Shown here: one piece after another, positions 43,292 through 52,279 of the stretch
Numbering within the stretch: position 1 is the first letter of the stretch
How the letters are laid out: each line of letters starts with the position of its first letter
Origin: Cloacibacillus sp.
GTDB lineage: Bacteria; Synergistota; Synergistia; Synergistales; Synergistaceae
DNA length: 64,000 nt
Direction of reading: 5' to 3'
Assembly: GCA_036655895.1 (NCBI GenBank)
Contig: JAVVPF010000001.1
Span: forward strand, 124,001 to 188,000
Notes under the pieces: model-generated
Databases searched by the model: none
Told to the model about the DNA's origin: nothing
What the model saw: the letters and a program-made list of their open reading frames with translations, nothing else
Translations under genes and position numbers: made by a program

Positions 43292-43996
43292 CTACTCCAC
43301 TCCCTCAAGCGTCTTTATTATCTCTTTTGCCGCGGCTATCGGGTCGTGCGCCTCCAGTATGGGGCGTCCGACTACGATGTACGAGGCTCCAGCCTCCGCC
43401 GCCTCTTTCGCTGTGGCGACGCGGCTCTGGTCCTCGGTGCTTACTTTATGCGCGCGAATGCCGGGCACGACGCGCAGTAATTTTTCGGCTTTTCCAGCAA
43501 GCAGCGAAAGGTCGAGCGGAGAACAGACTATTCCATCCATGCCGGCGCGCTGTGCGGTCGTTGCGCGTCCTGTGAGGGCCTCTTCCATTTTGGAACCGGG
43601 GTGTACGTCGCTCCAAAGTTCGCCGCCTAAGCTTGTCAGCACCGTGATGCCGAGCAGCTTCATTTTGCTTTTAGTTTTATCGCGCATCGCTACGCTTCGC
43701 GCCATCATTTCGTATCCGCCGGAGGTGTGCAGCGTCAGCGCCCAGAGGCCAATTTCCGAAAGCGGCTCTACCGCGGAGGCTACTGTGTTTGGGATGTCGT
43801 GCAGTTTCAGGTCCAGAAAAAGCTCGTAGCCCATGTCGATTATCTCGCGGGCGAATGCCGTGCCGCCCAGCGCGTAAAGGCGCGGGCCTATTTTGACATA
43901 TTTAGTGGCCCTGTCAAGGCGTTCCAGGAAGGAACGCGCGTCGTCCAGAGTCGGAACGTCTACGGCGGCGATAAGGCCGCAGCGGTTGTCTTTCAT
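43292..43996 (-). CDS. pyrF: Orotidine 5'-phosphate decarboxylase
   Basis: 234 residues. The catalytic motif ELFLDLKLHDIPNTV is intact, along with IAAVDVPTLDDA at the start and GIRAHKVSTEDQSRVATAKEA and YIVVGRPIL near the end (phosphate binding). Makes UMP. Preceded by a 108-base gap that contains a strong inverted repeat. Confidence 0.96.
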   Translation of the reverse strand: MKDNRCGLIAAVDVPTLDDARSFLERLDRATKYVKIGPRLYALGGTAFAREIIDMGYELFLDLKLHDIPNTVASAVEPLSEIGLWALTLHTSGGYEMMARSVAMRDKTKSKMKLLGITVLTSLGGELWSDVHPGSKMEEALTGRATTAQRAGMDGIVCSPLDLSLLAGKAEKLLRVVPGIRAHKVSTEDQSRVATAKEAAEAGASYIVVGRPILEAHDPIAAAKEIIKTLEGVE

Positions 43997-44017
43997 TTAT
44001 TTTTCCCTCCTCAGAGT

Positions 44018-44048
44018 GATAGCACAACCGAAAAACAGTTGTGCTATC
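44018..44048. repeat. 11-bp inverted repeat in the pyrC-pyrF gap
   Basis: GATAGCACAAC and its exact complement, 9 bases apart. No T tract on the minus strand, so not a standard terminator. Could be an RNA hairpin or an operator. A TATAAT on the same strand lies just upstream, near 44,065-44,070. Confidence 0.7.
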
Positions 44049-44104
44049 TTGTTTGCTCTATATATTATAACCGATTCTATCTATATTCGTGCTCTGTATA
44101 CTTC

Positions 44105-45409
44105 TTAAAGCTCTTCTTCGTCCTGCCAGATTTTGTTTCCTTCGACGTAGGTCATTACGGGCCAGCCGGTGAGCGCTATGCCCTCCCACGGGCAGCAGCG
44201 CGCCTTGCTTTTCCATGTGCGGCAGTCGACGATGCGCGTTCTTTCTTCGTCTATGACGGTGAGGTCGGCGCAGGCTCCCTCTTCGATGCGTCCCAGTCCC
44301 TGCCATTTTTCCGTAAGCAGTGCGGCGGGTGAAGAGGTCATCTTTGTAAAGAGCAGTTCAAGCGGCACTTTCGGATAATTTCTCGCGCGGTAGTCAAGCA
44401 GCACGGCGGCGGCGCATTCAAGCGACGCAATGCCGAAGGGAGCTTCCTGGAACGGCTCGTCTTTTTCGTCCATGTGCCACGGCGCGTGGTCGGTCACTAT
44501 CGCGTCTATCGTGCCGTCCTGAAGGCCTTCCCAGAGCGCCTTTTGGTCGGCTTCCGCGCGTAGCGGCGGGTTGACCTTGAAGCGCGCATTGTAGCCGCTG
44601 TTTATTACGGCGTTTTCGTTGAGCGTCAGGTGGTGGAAGGTCGTGTCGCAGGTGATCTCCAGTCCGGCGCGTTTCGCGTTGCGGATGAGCTCCACCGCGC
44701 CCGCGCTTGACAGGTGCGTGAAGTGGATGCGGCCGCCAGTCTCGCGTACCAGCGCTATGCCACGCGCTACGTCTATTTCCTCGGAGGCGCCGGGGATACC
44801 CTTAAGGCCGGAAAGGGCGCTTACGCGGCCTTCGTGAACCTGTCCGCCTTTAAAGAGGCTGATTTCCTCGGGGTGCTCCATTATCCTGGGCAGTACGTGT
44901 CCCGTGTAAAGCAGCGCGAGTCGGAGAAGCTGGCTTGTGGCTACCGGCGCGCCGTCGTCTGTGAAGAATACCGCGCCCGCCTCCGCCATTTTTTCCATTT
45001 CGCAAATCTCTTTGCCTTCGCGGTGCTTGCTGACGCAGCCGGCGGGAAGGATGCGCGCTGCGTGCGCGGCCGCTCCGTGGCTCATCACATATTCGACGAG
45101 CGCTGGTTCCGATACGGCGGGCTTTGTGTTTGGCATGGCGACCAGTGTCGTGAAACCGCCGGCGGCTCCGGCGCGCGCGCCGCTTTTCAGGTCTTCGTTC
45201 CATTCCTGACCCGGGTCGCGGAAGTGGGCGTGGAGGTCTATGAAGCCCGGGGTGAGCAGTCTGCCGTTGCCGTCGACTACATCCGCGCCTTCGCATTCAA
45301 GTCCGCAGCCTATCTTCGCTATTTTGCCCTCTTCAACGAGAAGGCTGTCTTCTTTTATAAAATCTGTTCCGTTGAATATCTTGAAATCTTTAAAGAGCGT
45401 CTTTCCCAT
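44105..45409 (-). CDS. pyrC: Dihydroorotase
   Basis: 434 residues, the longer type I form. PGFIDLHAHFRDPGQE carries the HxH zinc ligands and LVAMPNTKPAVSE follows. IHFTHLSSAGAVE and AIVTDHAPWHMDEKD hold further ligands and the catalytic Asp. Start overlaps the pyrB stop by one base (TAATG). Cyclises carbamoyl aspartate. Confidence 0.96.
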   Translation of the reverse strand: MGKTLFKDFKIFNGTDFIKEDSLLVEEGKIAKIGCGLECEGADVVDGNGRLLTPGFIDLHAHFRDPGQEWNEDLKSGARAGAAGGFTTLVAMPNTKPAVSEPALVEYVMSHGAAAHAARILPAGCVSKHREGKEICEMEKMAEAGAVFFTDDGAPVATSQLLRLALLYTGHVLPRIMEHPEEISLFKGGQVHEGRVSALSGLKGIPGASEEIDVARGIALVRETGGRIHFTHLSSAGAVELIRNAKRAGLEITCDTTFHHLTLNENAVINSGYNARFKVNPPLRAEADQKALWEGLQDGTIDAIVTDHAPWHMDEKDEPFQEAPFGIASLECAAAVLLDYRARNYPKVPLELLFTKMTSSPAALLTEKWQGLGRIEEGACADLTVIDEERTRIVDCRTWKSKARCCPWEGIALTGWPVMTYVEGNKIWQDEEEL

Positions 45410-46365
45410 TATCTTGCACCTCCGCCGCAGAGATATAGCAGCGCCATTCTCGTCGCCACTCCCGAACGCACCTGCTCAAGTATCACGCTCTGATGGCCGT
45501 CGGCCACCTCCGAGGCGATTTCCACACCCCTGTTGATGGGGCCTGGGTGCATCGCAAGAGCGCCCGGCTTCGCGTACTTCATCAGTTCCTCGTCCGCGCC
45601 CCACCAGCGGTGGTATTCGTCTACCGACGGGAAGAGTCCGTCCTGCTGGCGTTCGCGCTGTATCCTAAGAAGATAGACCATGTCGGCGTTTGCGACGGCC
45701 TTGCGCGGGTCGCGTTCGTAGCTTACGCCAAGAGCGTGCGCTTCGCGTGGCATCATTGTCGGCGGGCCTGAAAGCACCACGTCGCAGCCCATCGTTTTGA
45801 AGGCTATGACGTCGCTGCGGGCTACGCGGCTGTGAAGCACGTCGCCTACGAGGGCTATTTTGCGTCCCTCAAGGTCGCCCAGATGCTTCCATGCCGTGTA
45901 AAGGTCAAGAAGAGCCTGCGTCGGATGCGCGTGCGTGCCGTCGCCCGCGTTGAGCACTATGCCGCGCTTCAGTTTTGAGGCGAGGTATTGGGCGGCGCCC
46001 ACCGCGCCGTGGCGCATAACGACTATATCGGCTCCCATCGCCTCAAGCGTCCATGCGGTGTCGCGCATGGTCTCGCCCTTTGAGGCGCTGGAGCCAGAGA
46101 CCGACCAGTTCACGACGTCGGCCGAGAGCATTTTTTCTGCAAGTTCAAACGATACCCTTGTGCGCGTCGAGTTTTCAAAGAAGAGATTGACGCACATCTT
46201 GCCGCGAAGCGCGGGCACCTTTTTGACGGGCCTGTCCATAACATTTTCCATGTGCCTTGCCTGATCGAGCAGGAAATAAAGTTCCTCGCGCGTCCAGCAG
46301 TCAAGGTCTATAACGCTGCGATGACGCCAGGTCATCTGCCCTATTTCATTAAGCATCTCGCTCAC
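45409..46365 (-). CDS. pyrB: Aspartate carbamoyltransferase catalytic subunit
   Basis: 318 residues. The carbamoyl-phosphate loop FFENSTRTRVSFELA and HPTQALLDLYT are diagnostic; ALVGDVLHSRVARS and MHPGPINRGVEI complete the active site. No pyrI regulatory subunit follows. Overlaps pyrR by 17 bases, so the genes are coupled. Confidence 0.97.
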   Translation of the reverse strand: MSEMLNEIGQMTWRHRSVIDLDCWTREELYFLLDQARHMENVMDRPVKKVPALRGKMCVNLFFENSTRTRVSFELAEKMLSADVVNWSVSGSSASKGETMRDTAWTLEAMGADIVVMRHGAVGAAQYLASKLKRGIVLNAGDGTHAHPTQALLDLYTAWKHLGDLEGRKIALVGDVLHSRVARSDVIAFKTMGCDVVLSGPPTMMPREAHALGVSYERDPRKAVANADMVYLLRIQRERQQDGLFPSVDEYHRWWGADEELMKYAKPGALAMHPGPINRGVEIASEVADGHQSVILEQVRSGVATRMALLYLCGGGAR

Positions 46366-46900
46366 AGATTACCACCTCGTCCTTTCCGTCCAGTTCTTCG
46401 ACTTTTACCTCTATTACTTCACTCTTTGATGTAGGAACGTTTTTGCCGCATATATCGGCGTGTATCGGAAGTTCGCGGTGTCCGCGGTCTATTATCACCG
46501 CAAGCTGGACTATCTCCGGGCGTCCGAGGTCTACGAGCGCCTCTAGCGCCGCGCGCACCGTGCGTCCCGTGTAGAGGACGTCGTCGACGAGGAAGAGGTG
46601 TTTGCCGCTGATGTCGCACGGCATTCTCGTGCTGTGGACGATGGGCTGCTCGGAGAGCGTTGTGAGGTCGTCGCGGTAGAGAGTGATGTCAAGCTCGCCG
46701 CACGGCACCTTTGAGCCTTCGGCCTCTTCGATGAGCTTCTGGAGCCTGCGCGCAAGATATACTCCGCGCCTGTGTATGCCTACCAGCACCATGTTTTCAG
46801 TGCCCTTGTTGTGCTCCACCATTTCGTGGGCTATGCGGCGAATTACGCGGTTCAAGTCCTGAGCGCTCATAAGCTGCGCTTTTTCTTTCAGTTCCGCCAT
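46349..46900 (-). CDS. pyrR: Pyrimidine operon regulator PyrR
   Basis: 183 residues. The PRPP motif LFLVDDVLYTGRTVRAAL and VGIHRRGVYLARRL match PyrR, as does LDITLYRDDL. PyrR binds pyr mRNA to control attenuation and can have uracil phosphoribosyltransferase activity. Heads pyrR-B-C-F-E. The 77-base leader shows neither the usual PyrR binding loop nor a terminator, so the mechanism here may differ. Confidence 0.95.
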   Translation of the reverse strand: MAELKEKAQLMSAQDLNRVIRRIAHEMVEHNKGTENMVLVGIHRRGVYLARRLQKLIEEAEGSKVPCGELDITLYRDDLTTLSEQPIVHSTRMPCDISGKHLFLVDDVLYTGRTVRAALEALVDLGRPEIVQLAVIIDRGHRELPIHADICGKNVPTSKSEVIEVKVEELDGKDEVVICERDA

Positions 46901-46983
46901 AAGTATCCCTCCGTTTTTTTATTTTATATTTTAAACTTAATAAACTTCGCAGTGCTCGCGCTTCATATTTCCCTGTCGAAGAA

Positions 46984-47012
46984 ATTATACCCCAATATTT
47001 TTTATTGTGCAA
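46984..47012 (-). promoter_or_regulatory. Promoter of the pyr operon
   Basis: TTGCAC (47007-47012), 17-base spacer, TATAAT (46984-46989) on the minus strand. Transcript leader about 77 bases. Confidence 0.78.
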
Positions 47013-47072
47013 GCGGTTGCAAAATATTATTTTGTAAAATTTGCGCGCTGCGTCCGATGTTGGGCTATGTCA

Positions 47073-47101
47073 TTGCGCCTGCGGCCATGTGACCGTATAA
47101 T
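47073..47101 (+). promoter_or_regulatory. Promoter of the molybdopterin oxidoreductase gene
   Basis: TTGCGC (47073-47078), 17 bases, TATAAT (47096-47101). GGAGTG and the ATG at 47125 follow closely, giving a leader under 20 bases. Confidence 0.65.
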
Positions 47102-47124
47102 TTTTAAAAAAGGAGTGACGCCGA

Positions 47125-49002
47125 ATGTCAGCCGAATGGAAATATACAGCCTGCCCTTACGACTGTCCGTGTACCTGTTCCATAAAGGCGCGCCATATCA
47201 ACGGCGTAGTTGAGATGCAGCCGAACACGGACAATAAATGGAGCAGGTTCGTCTGCGCGAAGGGGCGCAGATCTATAGACCGTCTGCACGATCCGCACAG
47301 GCTCACCTCTCCGCTTTTGAAGGGGCCTTCCGGCTTTTCCCGCATCAGTTGGGACGACGCGCTTGGCCTCTGGGCCGAAAAGATTTCGCAAAGCCGCGCG
47401 CAGTACGGGCCACATTCCGTAATGTCCCTCACGGGCGCAGGTTCGATGACATTTTCAAAGCAGCTTATCCCGGCCTTTTATTCGGCGCTTGGAGGATGTT
47501 CCGCCACAAAGGGCAGCCTCTGCTCGACCATCGGCTCTACCGGCCTTAAAGAATCTACCTGCGGCTTCGGCGTGCCGTATCTTTCATTTGAAGAGATGGG
47601 CAAGGCGCGCGGCATACTTTTTTGGGGACGCAACAGCTTCGCCACTCAGCCAAATCAGACGCCGTTTTTATTTTCGTTTGTAAACAACGGGGGCGAGACC
47701 GCCTCTATTGAGATACGGCGCTCAGAAACCGCGGACTCGTGCAAACAATTCTGGCGCGTGGCTCCCGGCGGCGACTGGGCGCTTGCCGCGTGGCTCTGCC
47801 GTGAACTTTTAGAACGCGGCGCGGACTGTAAAAAATGGCGCGGCCGCTGCGACAACGCTGATAAATTTGTCTCCTTCATCAATTCAATAAATAAAAACGG
47901 ACTTCTTGCCGCCGCCGGCATCCCCGAGGAGACGGCGCATGAAATATACGAATGGCTCGCGTCGCACGCGCCGGTCACGCACATCCTGGGCTACGGAGCG
48001 CAGAGGTACTGCCACGGCGACCTCCAGTTCAGATGGATATTCGCGCTTTCCGTGCTCCTTGGCGGTTTTGAGAACGCGGCGGCGGGGCTTTCGTTCAGCA
48101 AGGACGAGGGCGCGCTCTTTCCGGCCGGGCTCTTTGAAAGATGCGAAAATGTGCGGCGCTTCGGCGTCTCGTCATGGCCTTCGGAAATAATCGCAGCCGA
48201 CCCTCCCGTGCGCGTGCTGAACATCATGTGCTGCAATCCGGCGCAGCAGACGCCTGACGCGGCCGCTGTCGAAAAGGCTTTTTCCGCAGTTGATTTCAAG
48301 GCGTGCAGCGAAATGTTCATGACAAAGACGGCGCAGCTCTGCGACTTAGTTCTGCCTTCATCAATATATCTTGAAGAGGAGGACTGGATCGGCGCCTACG
48401 GCCACAGCTACCTCTCGCACAACGAAAAAATAACGGAACCGCGCGCCGGATGCAAAAGCGATCTGCAAATTTACGACGAATTGGCGCGAAAGCTTGGGCT
48501 TGACCTCGACCTCTCACAGCTCTACGCGAAGATGAACGACGCGCTGCTTGCCGATTCAAGGCTAAAGAGCGCTGGGAAAAATCTTTATAAATGGAGTGAA
48601 CCGTGTTACTGGAAACTGCCCGAGTCGCGCGCGCTGCTGCCCGACCGCGCGCCTCAGCAGATGATGCCGCCGAAGGGATATATAAGGCTCGTCACAGTGC
48701 ATTCCGACAGGTATATAAACGGGCAGAGCGCGGACGCGCCGTCCTGCGCGAAGGAACTCGTCATCCGGCTCTCGGAGCATCTATGTGAGAAAAGAGGGAT
48801 AGCCACAGGAGACGAGGTCTGCGTGCTCTCTGAAAACGGCGCCGGAATAAACATGAGGGCGGAGGCCGACGCGTCGCTTTCACCGGGGACGGCCTGGACT
48901 TATCAGGGACTGCCCGAAATAAATATGCTGACGTCAGCTCGCCCCGCACCCGGAAAGGGCGCGGCATACGCCGAATGTTTTGTGAAGGTATTTAAATTGT
49001 AG
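47125..49002 (+). CDS. Molybdopterin-dependent oxidoreductase, DMSO reductase family, substrate unknown
   Basis: 625 residues, no Tat signal, so cytoplasmic. The N-terminal [4Fe-4S] site uses Cys10, Cys14, Cys18 and Cys44 (CPYDCPCTC, FVCAKG). The first molybdopterin domain has the GSLCST segment near residue 133, whose Cys is the likely Mo/W ligand. VLPSSIYLEEEDWIGAYGHS and a C-terminal dinucleotide-binding domain (LSEHLCEKRGIATGDEVCVL) follow. Alone on the plus strand, with no electron-transfer or membrane subunit next to it. Substrate cannot be inferred. Its 3' end overlaps the convergent CCA-type gene by 11 bases. Confidence 0.87.
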   Translation: MSAEWKYTACPYDCPCTCSIKARHINGVVEMQPNTDNKWSRFVCAKGRRSIDRLHDPHRLTSPLLKGPSGFSRISWDDALGLWAEKISQSRAQYGPHSVMSLTGAGSMTFSKQLIPAFYSALGGCSATKGSLCSTIGSTGLKESTCGFGVPYLSFEEMGKARGILFWGRNSFATQPNQTPFLFSFVNNGGETASIEIRRSETADSCKQFWRVAPGGDWALAAWLCRELLERGADCKKWRGRCDNADKFVSFINSINKNGLLAAAGIPEETAHEIYEWLASHAPVTHILGYGAQRYCHGDLQFRWIFALSVLLGGFENAAAGLSFSKDEGALFPAGLFERCENVRRFGVSSWPSEIIAADPPVRVLNIMCCNPAQQTPDAAAVEKAFSAVDFKACSEMFMTKTAQLCDLVLPSSIYLEEEDWIGAYGHSYLSHNEKITEPRAGCKSDLQIYDELARKLGLDLDLSQLYAKMNDALLADSRLKSAGKNLYKWSEPCYWKLPESRALLPDRAPQQMMPPKGYIRLVTVHSDRYINGQSADAPSCAKELVIRLSEHLCEKRGIATGDEVCVLSENGAGINMRAEADASLSPGTAWTYQGLPEINMLTSARPAPGKGAAYAECFVKVFKL

Positions 49003-50209
49003 CTGCGTGATCTTCTGCCGCTTCAAGATATTTTGCTAGCGCGGCCGTCTCTTTTGCACGGATGTGCGCGCCTATCTGCGGCCCTTTGAGATTTTCAAAC
49101 AAGCCCTCTTTCGCGGCTTCGTCCATGACGCGGATGCAGGCGCCGTTTTCGCGCAGGTACGCCGGAAGCGTTTCGTTGTACGCCGCAACGACGGCGCAGA
49201 GGCCGTCAATTCCAAGCGGGCTCGCCTGCGCCGCGCGAAGCAGGTCGCGTATGGTGGCAGCGTTTGTAAGATGCGGCGCGCGCGTCTCTTCTTTTATGAC
49301 AAAGGCGGCGCACTGGCGCCATTTTTTTGGCAGACCGAGAGCTTTATCTATCTTTGGCAGCACCTCAAGCCGCACCGATTCTTGGCAGAAGTGATGTGGG
49401 AGCTCGTGCACAAGCGCCGCAAAGCGCACTTCAAGCCGCGTCGTATCTGCCGCCGCGCGGTCGAGGCCCTCCATTGAGCGTTCAAAGGCGTCGCTCTCTG
49501 GACGGCATAAGTTAGGTTTGCTATTTCCAATAAGCCCAAAAAGCCACGGAAATTCACTCGAAAGCAGCCCCGCCGCGCGAAGGGCGCGGAAATAGACGGA
49601 GGGCCGCTCGCAGGCAAGCGCCTTTTTTAGTTCCGCAAATTTTCGTTCTTTAGGTTCCAGCGCAAGTTCCGCCGCACATTTGTTCATCATGGCAAGAGTG
49701 CGCGGCTCTATCTCAAAACCAAGCTGCGCCGCCTGACGCGCGGCGCGCAGCGCGCGCACCGGGTCTTCGAAAAAATGAGAGGAGACGGCGCGGATGGTTT
49801 TTTCTGCTATGTCCCTTTCGCCGCCAAACGGGTCTATCAGCGTTCCACGGTCGTCCAGCGCAATGCTGTTTATCGTAGTGTCGCGGCGGCGGAGGTCTTC
49901 TTCTATCGTTATAGCCGCGTCGCAGACAAAATTAAAGCCCTTGTAGCCCGTGCCGTTCTTTTTTTCTTTACGCGCGAAGGCAACTTCGCACAAGGCGCCG
50001 TCTATGGACAGAAGAAATACTGGAAACGAATGACTCACCGGACGCGCATCCGGAAAAATTTTCAAAAATCTATCAAGCGAAAGCCCGCAGATGACGTAAT
50101 CGCGGTCGTGGACGAAACGCCCCATCAGTCCGTCGCGCACGGCTCCGCCCACTAGGTAGGCTCGGCCCCGGGCCGCTTTCACAGCCTGAAAAAATTCTTT
50201 CTGCGTCAT
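48992..50209 (-). CDS. tRNA nucleotidyltransferase/poly(A) polymerase family protein
   Basis: 405 residues from ATG 50209, the second of two close ATGs and the better spaced from GGAGGA. The head domain shows YLVGGAVRDGLMGRFVHDRDYVICG (catalytic DxD), then RRRDTTINSIALDD, IDPFGGERDI and EDPVRALRAARQAAQLGF. These are class II CCA-adding enzyme motifs. A helical C-terminal half follows. Most likely CCA-adding, though the three tRNAs seen here encode CCA, so repair is a likely role; poly(A) polymerase is possible. Confidence 0.88.
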   Translation of the reverse strand: MTQKEFFQAVKAARGRAYLVGGAVRDGLMGRFVHDRDYVICGLSLDRFLKIFPDARPVSHSFPVFLLSIDGALCEVAFARKEKKNGTGYKGFNFVCDAAITIEEDLRRRDTTINSIALDDRGTLIDPFGGERDIAEKTIRAVSSHFFEDPVRALRAARQAAQLGFEIEPRTLAMMNKCAAELALEPKERKFAELKKALACERPSVYFRALRAAGLLSSEFPWLFGLIGNSKPNLCRPESDAFERSMEGLDRAAADTTRLEVRFAALVHELPHHFCQESVRLEVLPKIDKALGLPKKWRQCAAFVIKEETRAPHLTNAATIRDLLRAAQASPLGIDGLCAVVAAYNETLPAYLRENGACIRVMDEAAKEGLFENLKGPQIGAHIRAKETAALAKYLEAAEDHAATI

Positions 50210-50253
50210 TGTCATTCCTCCGCTTTGTGCGTTCGTATCTGCCTTATGATAAC

Positions 50254-50277
50254 AAAAAAGCCGCCGAAGACGGCGGC
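50254..50277 (-). terminator. Intrinsic terminator after frr
   Basis: GCCGCCG/CGGCGGC stem (50260-50266 with 50271-50277), 4-base loop, then six T on the minus strand. Ends the rpsB-tsf-pyrH-frr operon. Confidence 0.9.
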
Positions 50278-50297
50278 TCATTCTCGTTCAATATCGC

Positions 50298-50855
50298 TTA
50301 GTTGTCCATTATCTCTTTTTCTTTTTCCACAAGCGAGCTGTCTATTTTTTTGATGAAGGCGTCGGTCTTGTCCTGAGCCTCTTTCTGGAACTTCTTAAGC
50401 TCGTCCTCGGTGATTTTGCTATCTTTTTCCAGCTTTTTGAAGGACTCGATGGCGTCGCGGCGTACGTTGCGGACCGCGATGCGAGCCTCTTCCGCCAGTT
50501 TGTTGACCATTTTTTTAAGTTCAAGACGCCGCGCCTGCGTCAGCTCCGGCAGGTTGAGACGAATAGACTCGCCGTCGTTCTGCGGAGTGATGCCGAGGCT
50601 TGAGGTCTGGATGGCCTTTTCGATTGATTTTATCGCGGTCTTGTCCCACGGCGTGATCACTATCTGACGCGCCTCCGGGACGTTGACGCTGCCCATATTT
50701 TTTACGGGCGTCAGTGTGCCGAAATAGTCCACCTTTATATCTTCGACAAGTGCGGGATGCGCTCTACCGGTGCGGATGCCAAGCATGGCTCCCTTAAGGT
50801 GTTCTATGCTCTTTTCGCAGCGCGTGTTTAGTTCCTTGATTACGTTCTGAGGCAT
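50298..50855 (-). CDS. frr: Ribosome recycling factor
   Basis: 185 residues from ATG 50855, eight bases after AAGGAG; the GTG nine bases earlier lies inside that ribosome site. GIRTGRAHPALVEDIKVDYFG and VNVPEARQIVITPWDK are signatures, with LPELTQARRLEL and a C-terminal helix. Splits post-termination ribosomes with EF-G. Last gene of its operon. Confidence 0.97.
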   Translation of the reverse strand: MPQNVIKELNTRCEKSIEHLKGAMLGIRTGRAHPALVEDIKVDYFGTLTPVKNMGSVNVPEARQIVITPWDKTAIKSIEKAIQTSSLGITPQNDGESIRLNLPELTQARRLELKKMVNKLAEEARIAVRNVRRDAIESFKKLEKDSKITEDELKKFQKEAQDKTDAFIKKIDSSLVEKEKEIMDN

Positions 50856-50897
50856 ACGGGTCACTCCTTATAAGATTTTTTATAATTATAATACTCT

Positions 50898-51605
50898 TTA
50901 TGAAACTATAGAGCCAATATTTTCTCCGTCAATGAGAAGCCTGCGTAAATTTCCCTTTTTCAATACGTCAAAGACTACTATAGGTATGTTGTTTTCCTGG
51001 CAGAGCGAGAAGGCCGCGGCGTCCATCACTTTGAGCTGTTTCTGGAGCGCGTCCATATAGCTGACGTGCGGTAGCTTTACCGCGTCTTGATATTTCGCCG
51101 GGTCTTTATCATAGATGCCGTCGACTTTCGTAGCTTTGAGAAGGCAGTCGACGCCTATTTCGGAGGCGCGAAGCGCCGCAGTCGTATCCGTTGAGAAATA
51201 GGGAGAGCCTGTGCCCGCGGCAAAGATGACTATGCGGCCCTTTTCGAGGTGGCGCATCGCGCGGCGCCTGATGACCGGCTCCGCTATCTCACGCATCTCT
51301 ATTGCCGACTGAACGCGCGTAGGCTGGCCAAGGCGCTCTAGCGCGTCTTGAAGCGCGAGCGCGTTTATGACCGTGCCAAGCATTCCCATATAGTCGGCCT
51401 GAGCGCGCTCAATGCTTTTGGTCTGAGCGCCGCGGATAATGTTGCCGCCTCCGACTACCATTGCGATGCTTATTCCTTCGGAGGCCACGTCGGTTATCTC
51501 TTCGCAGATGTTGCGCACTGCGTCGGGATTCACTCCGAAATGGCTGTCTCCGGCAAGTATTTCTCCGGAAAGTTTCAGCAGTATTCTCTTATATGTCTTC
51601 TCCAC
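50898..51605 (-). CDS. pyrH: UMP kinase
   Basis: 235 residues with a GTG start. [23 protein letters not shown] and [15 protein letters not shown] are UMP kinase motifs of the amino acid kinase fold. Conserved tsf-pyrH-frr order. A hairpin terminator lies 30-58 bases before its start, so it may depend on read-through. Confidence 0.97.
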   Translation of the reverse strand: MEKTYKRILLKLSGEILAGDSHFGVNPDAVRNICEEITDVASEGISIAMVVGGGNIIRGAQTKSIERAQADYMGMLGTVINALALQDALERLGQPTRVQSAIEMREIAEPVIRRRAMRHLEKGRIVIFAAGTGSPYFSTDTTAALRASEIGVDCLLKATKVDGIYDKDPAKYQDAVKLPHVSYMDALQKQLKVMDAAAFSLCQENNIPIVVFDVLKKGNLRRLLIDGENIGSIVS

Positions 51606-51634
51606 GATTTCACCTTCCGATACGATTTTTTGCT

Positions 51635-51663
51635 AAAAAAAAACGAGGGATATAATCCCCCGT
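51635..51663 (-). terminator. Terminator or attenuator between tsf and pyrH
   Basis: Seven-bp stem with one wobble (51643-51649 with 51657-51663) and a 7-base loop. On the minus strand it is followed by nine T. Lies inside an otherwise conserved operon. Confidence 0.75.
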
Positions 51664-51681
51664 TTTTTAGTTTTTTAGGAG

Positions 51682-52278
51682 TTAGCCTTCGATCATGAAG
51701 CGCGCGTAGCGGCGGACGATGATGTTTTCGCCGATTTTTGCGATGTTTTCAATGACGAGATCCTTGATCTTCACTTCGGGGTCACGCACGTATTTCTGCT
51801 CCATGAGGCAGTTTTCCTCATAGAATTTGTTGATGCGGCCTTCGGCGATCTTTTCGAGCATCTTTTCAGGCTTGCCCTCTTCGCGGGCCTGAGCAATGAT
51901 GACCTGCTTTTCATGCTCGATGATGTCCGCGGGGACCTCTTCAGGGGTGATGTAAGTGGGGTTTGAAGCGGCGATGTGCATCGCTATTTCATGGCCCAGC
52001 TTGTTGAACTCGTCTGTGCGCGCGACAAAGTCTGTCTCGCAGTCAAGTTCAAGAAGAACGGCAAGTTTCGCGTTGCTGTGGACGTAGGTGAACATTTTGC
52101 CCTGAGACGCTGTGCGCTCGGCCTTTTTGGCCGCTTTGGCGAGGCCCTTTTCGCGAAGATAATCGCAGGCCTTGTCCATGTCGCCGTCGCATTCGACAAG
52201 CGCCTTTTTGCAGTCCATCATTCCGACGGATGTGCGAGCGCGAAGTTCGGACACCAATGCTGCTGTGATATTTGCCAT
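51682..52278 (-). CDS. tsf: Translation elongation factor Ts (compact form)
   Basis: 198 residues from ATG 52278; extra upstream codons lie in rpsB. ITAALVSELRARTSVGMMDCKKAL and GKMFTYVHSNAKLAVLLELDCETDFVARTDEF (positions about 55-86) are EF-Ts core motifs. The second half of the proteobacterial protein is missing, giving the short form also known in Thermus and others. Regenerates EF-Tu-GTP. One base after rpsB. Confidence 0.97.
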   Translation of the reverse strand: MANITAALVSELRARTSVGMMDCKKALVECDGDMDKACDYLREKGLAKAAKKAERTASQGKMFTYVHSNAKLAVLLELDCETDFVARTDEFNKLGHEIAMHIAASNPTYITPEEVPADIIEHEKQVIIAQAREEGKPEKMLEKIAEGRINKFYEENCLMEQKYVRDPEVKIKDLVIENIAKIGENIIVRRYARFMIEG

Positions 52279-52279
52279 A

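Noticed and set aside
44714-45493. 259-codon open frame on the plus strand
   Set aside because: Antisense to pyrC.
46901-46983. PyrR-dependent attenuator in the pyrR leader
   Set aside because: No terminator hairpin and no conserved PyrR binding loop. Only a short CTTCG/CGAAG pairing is visible.
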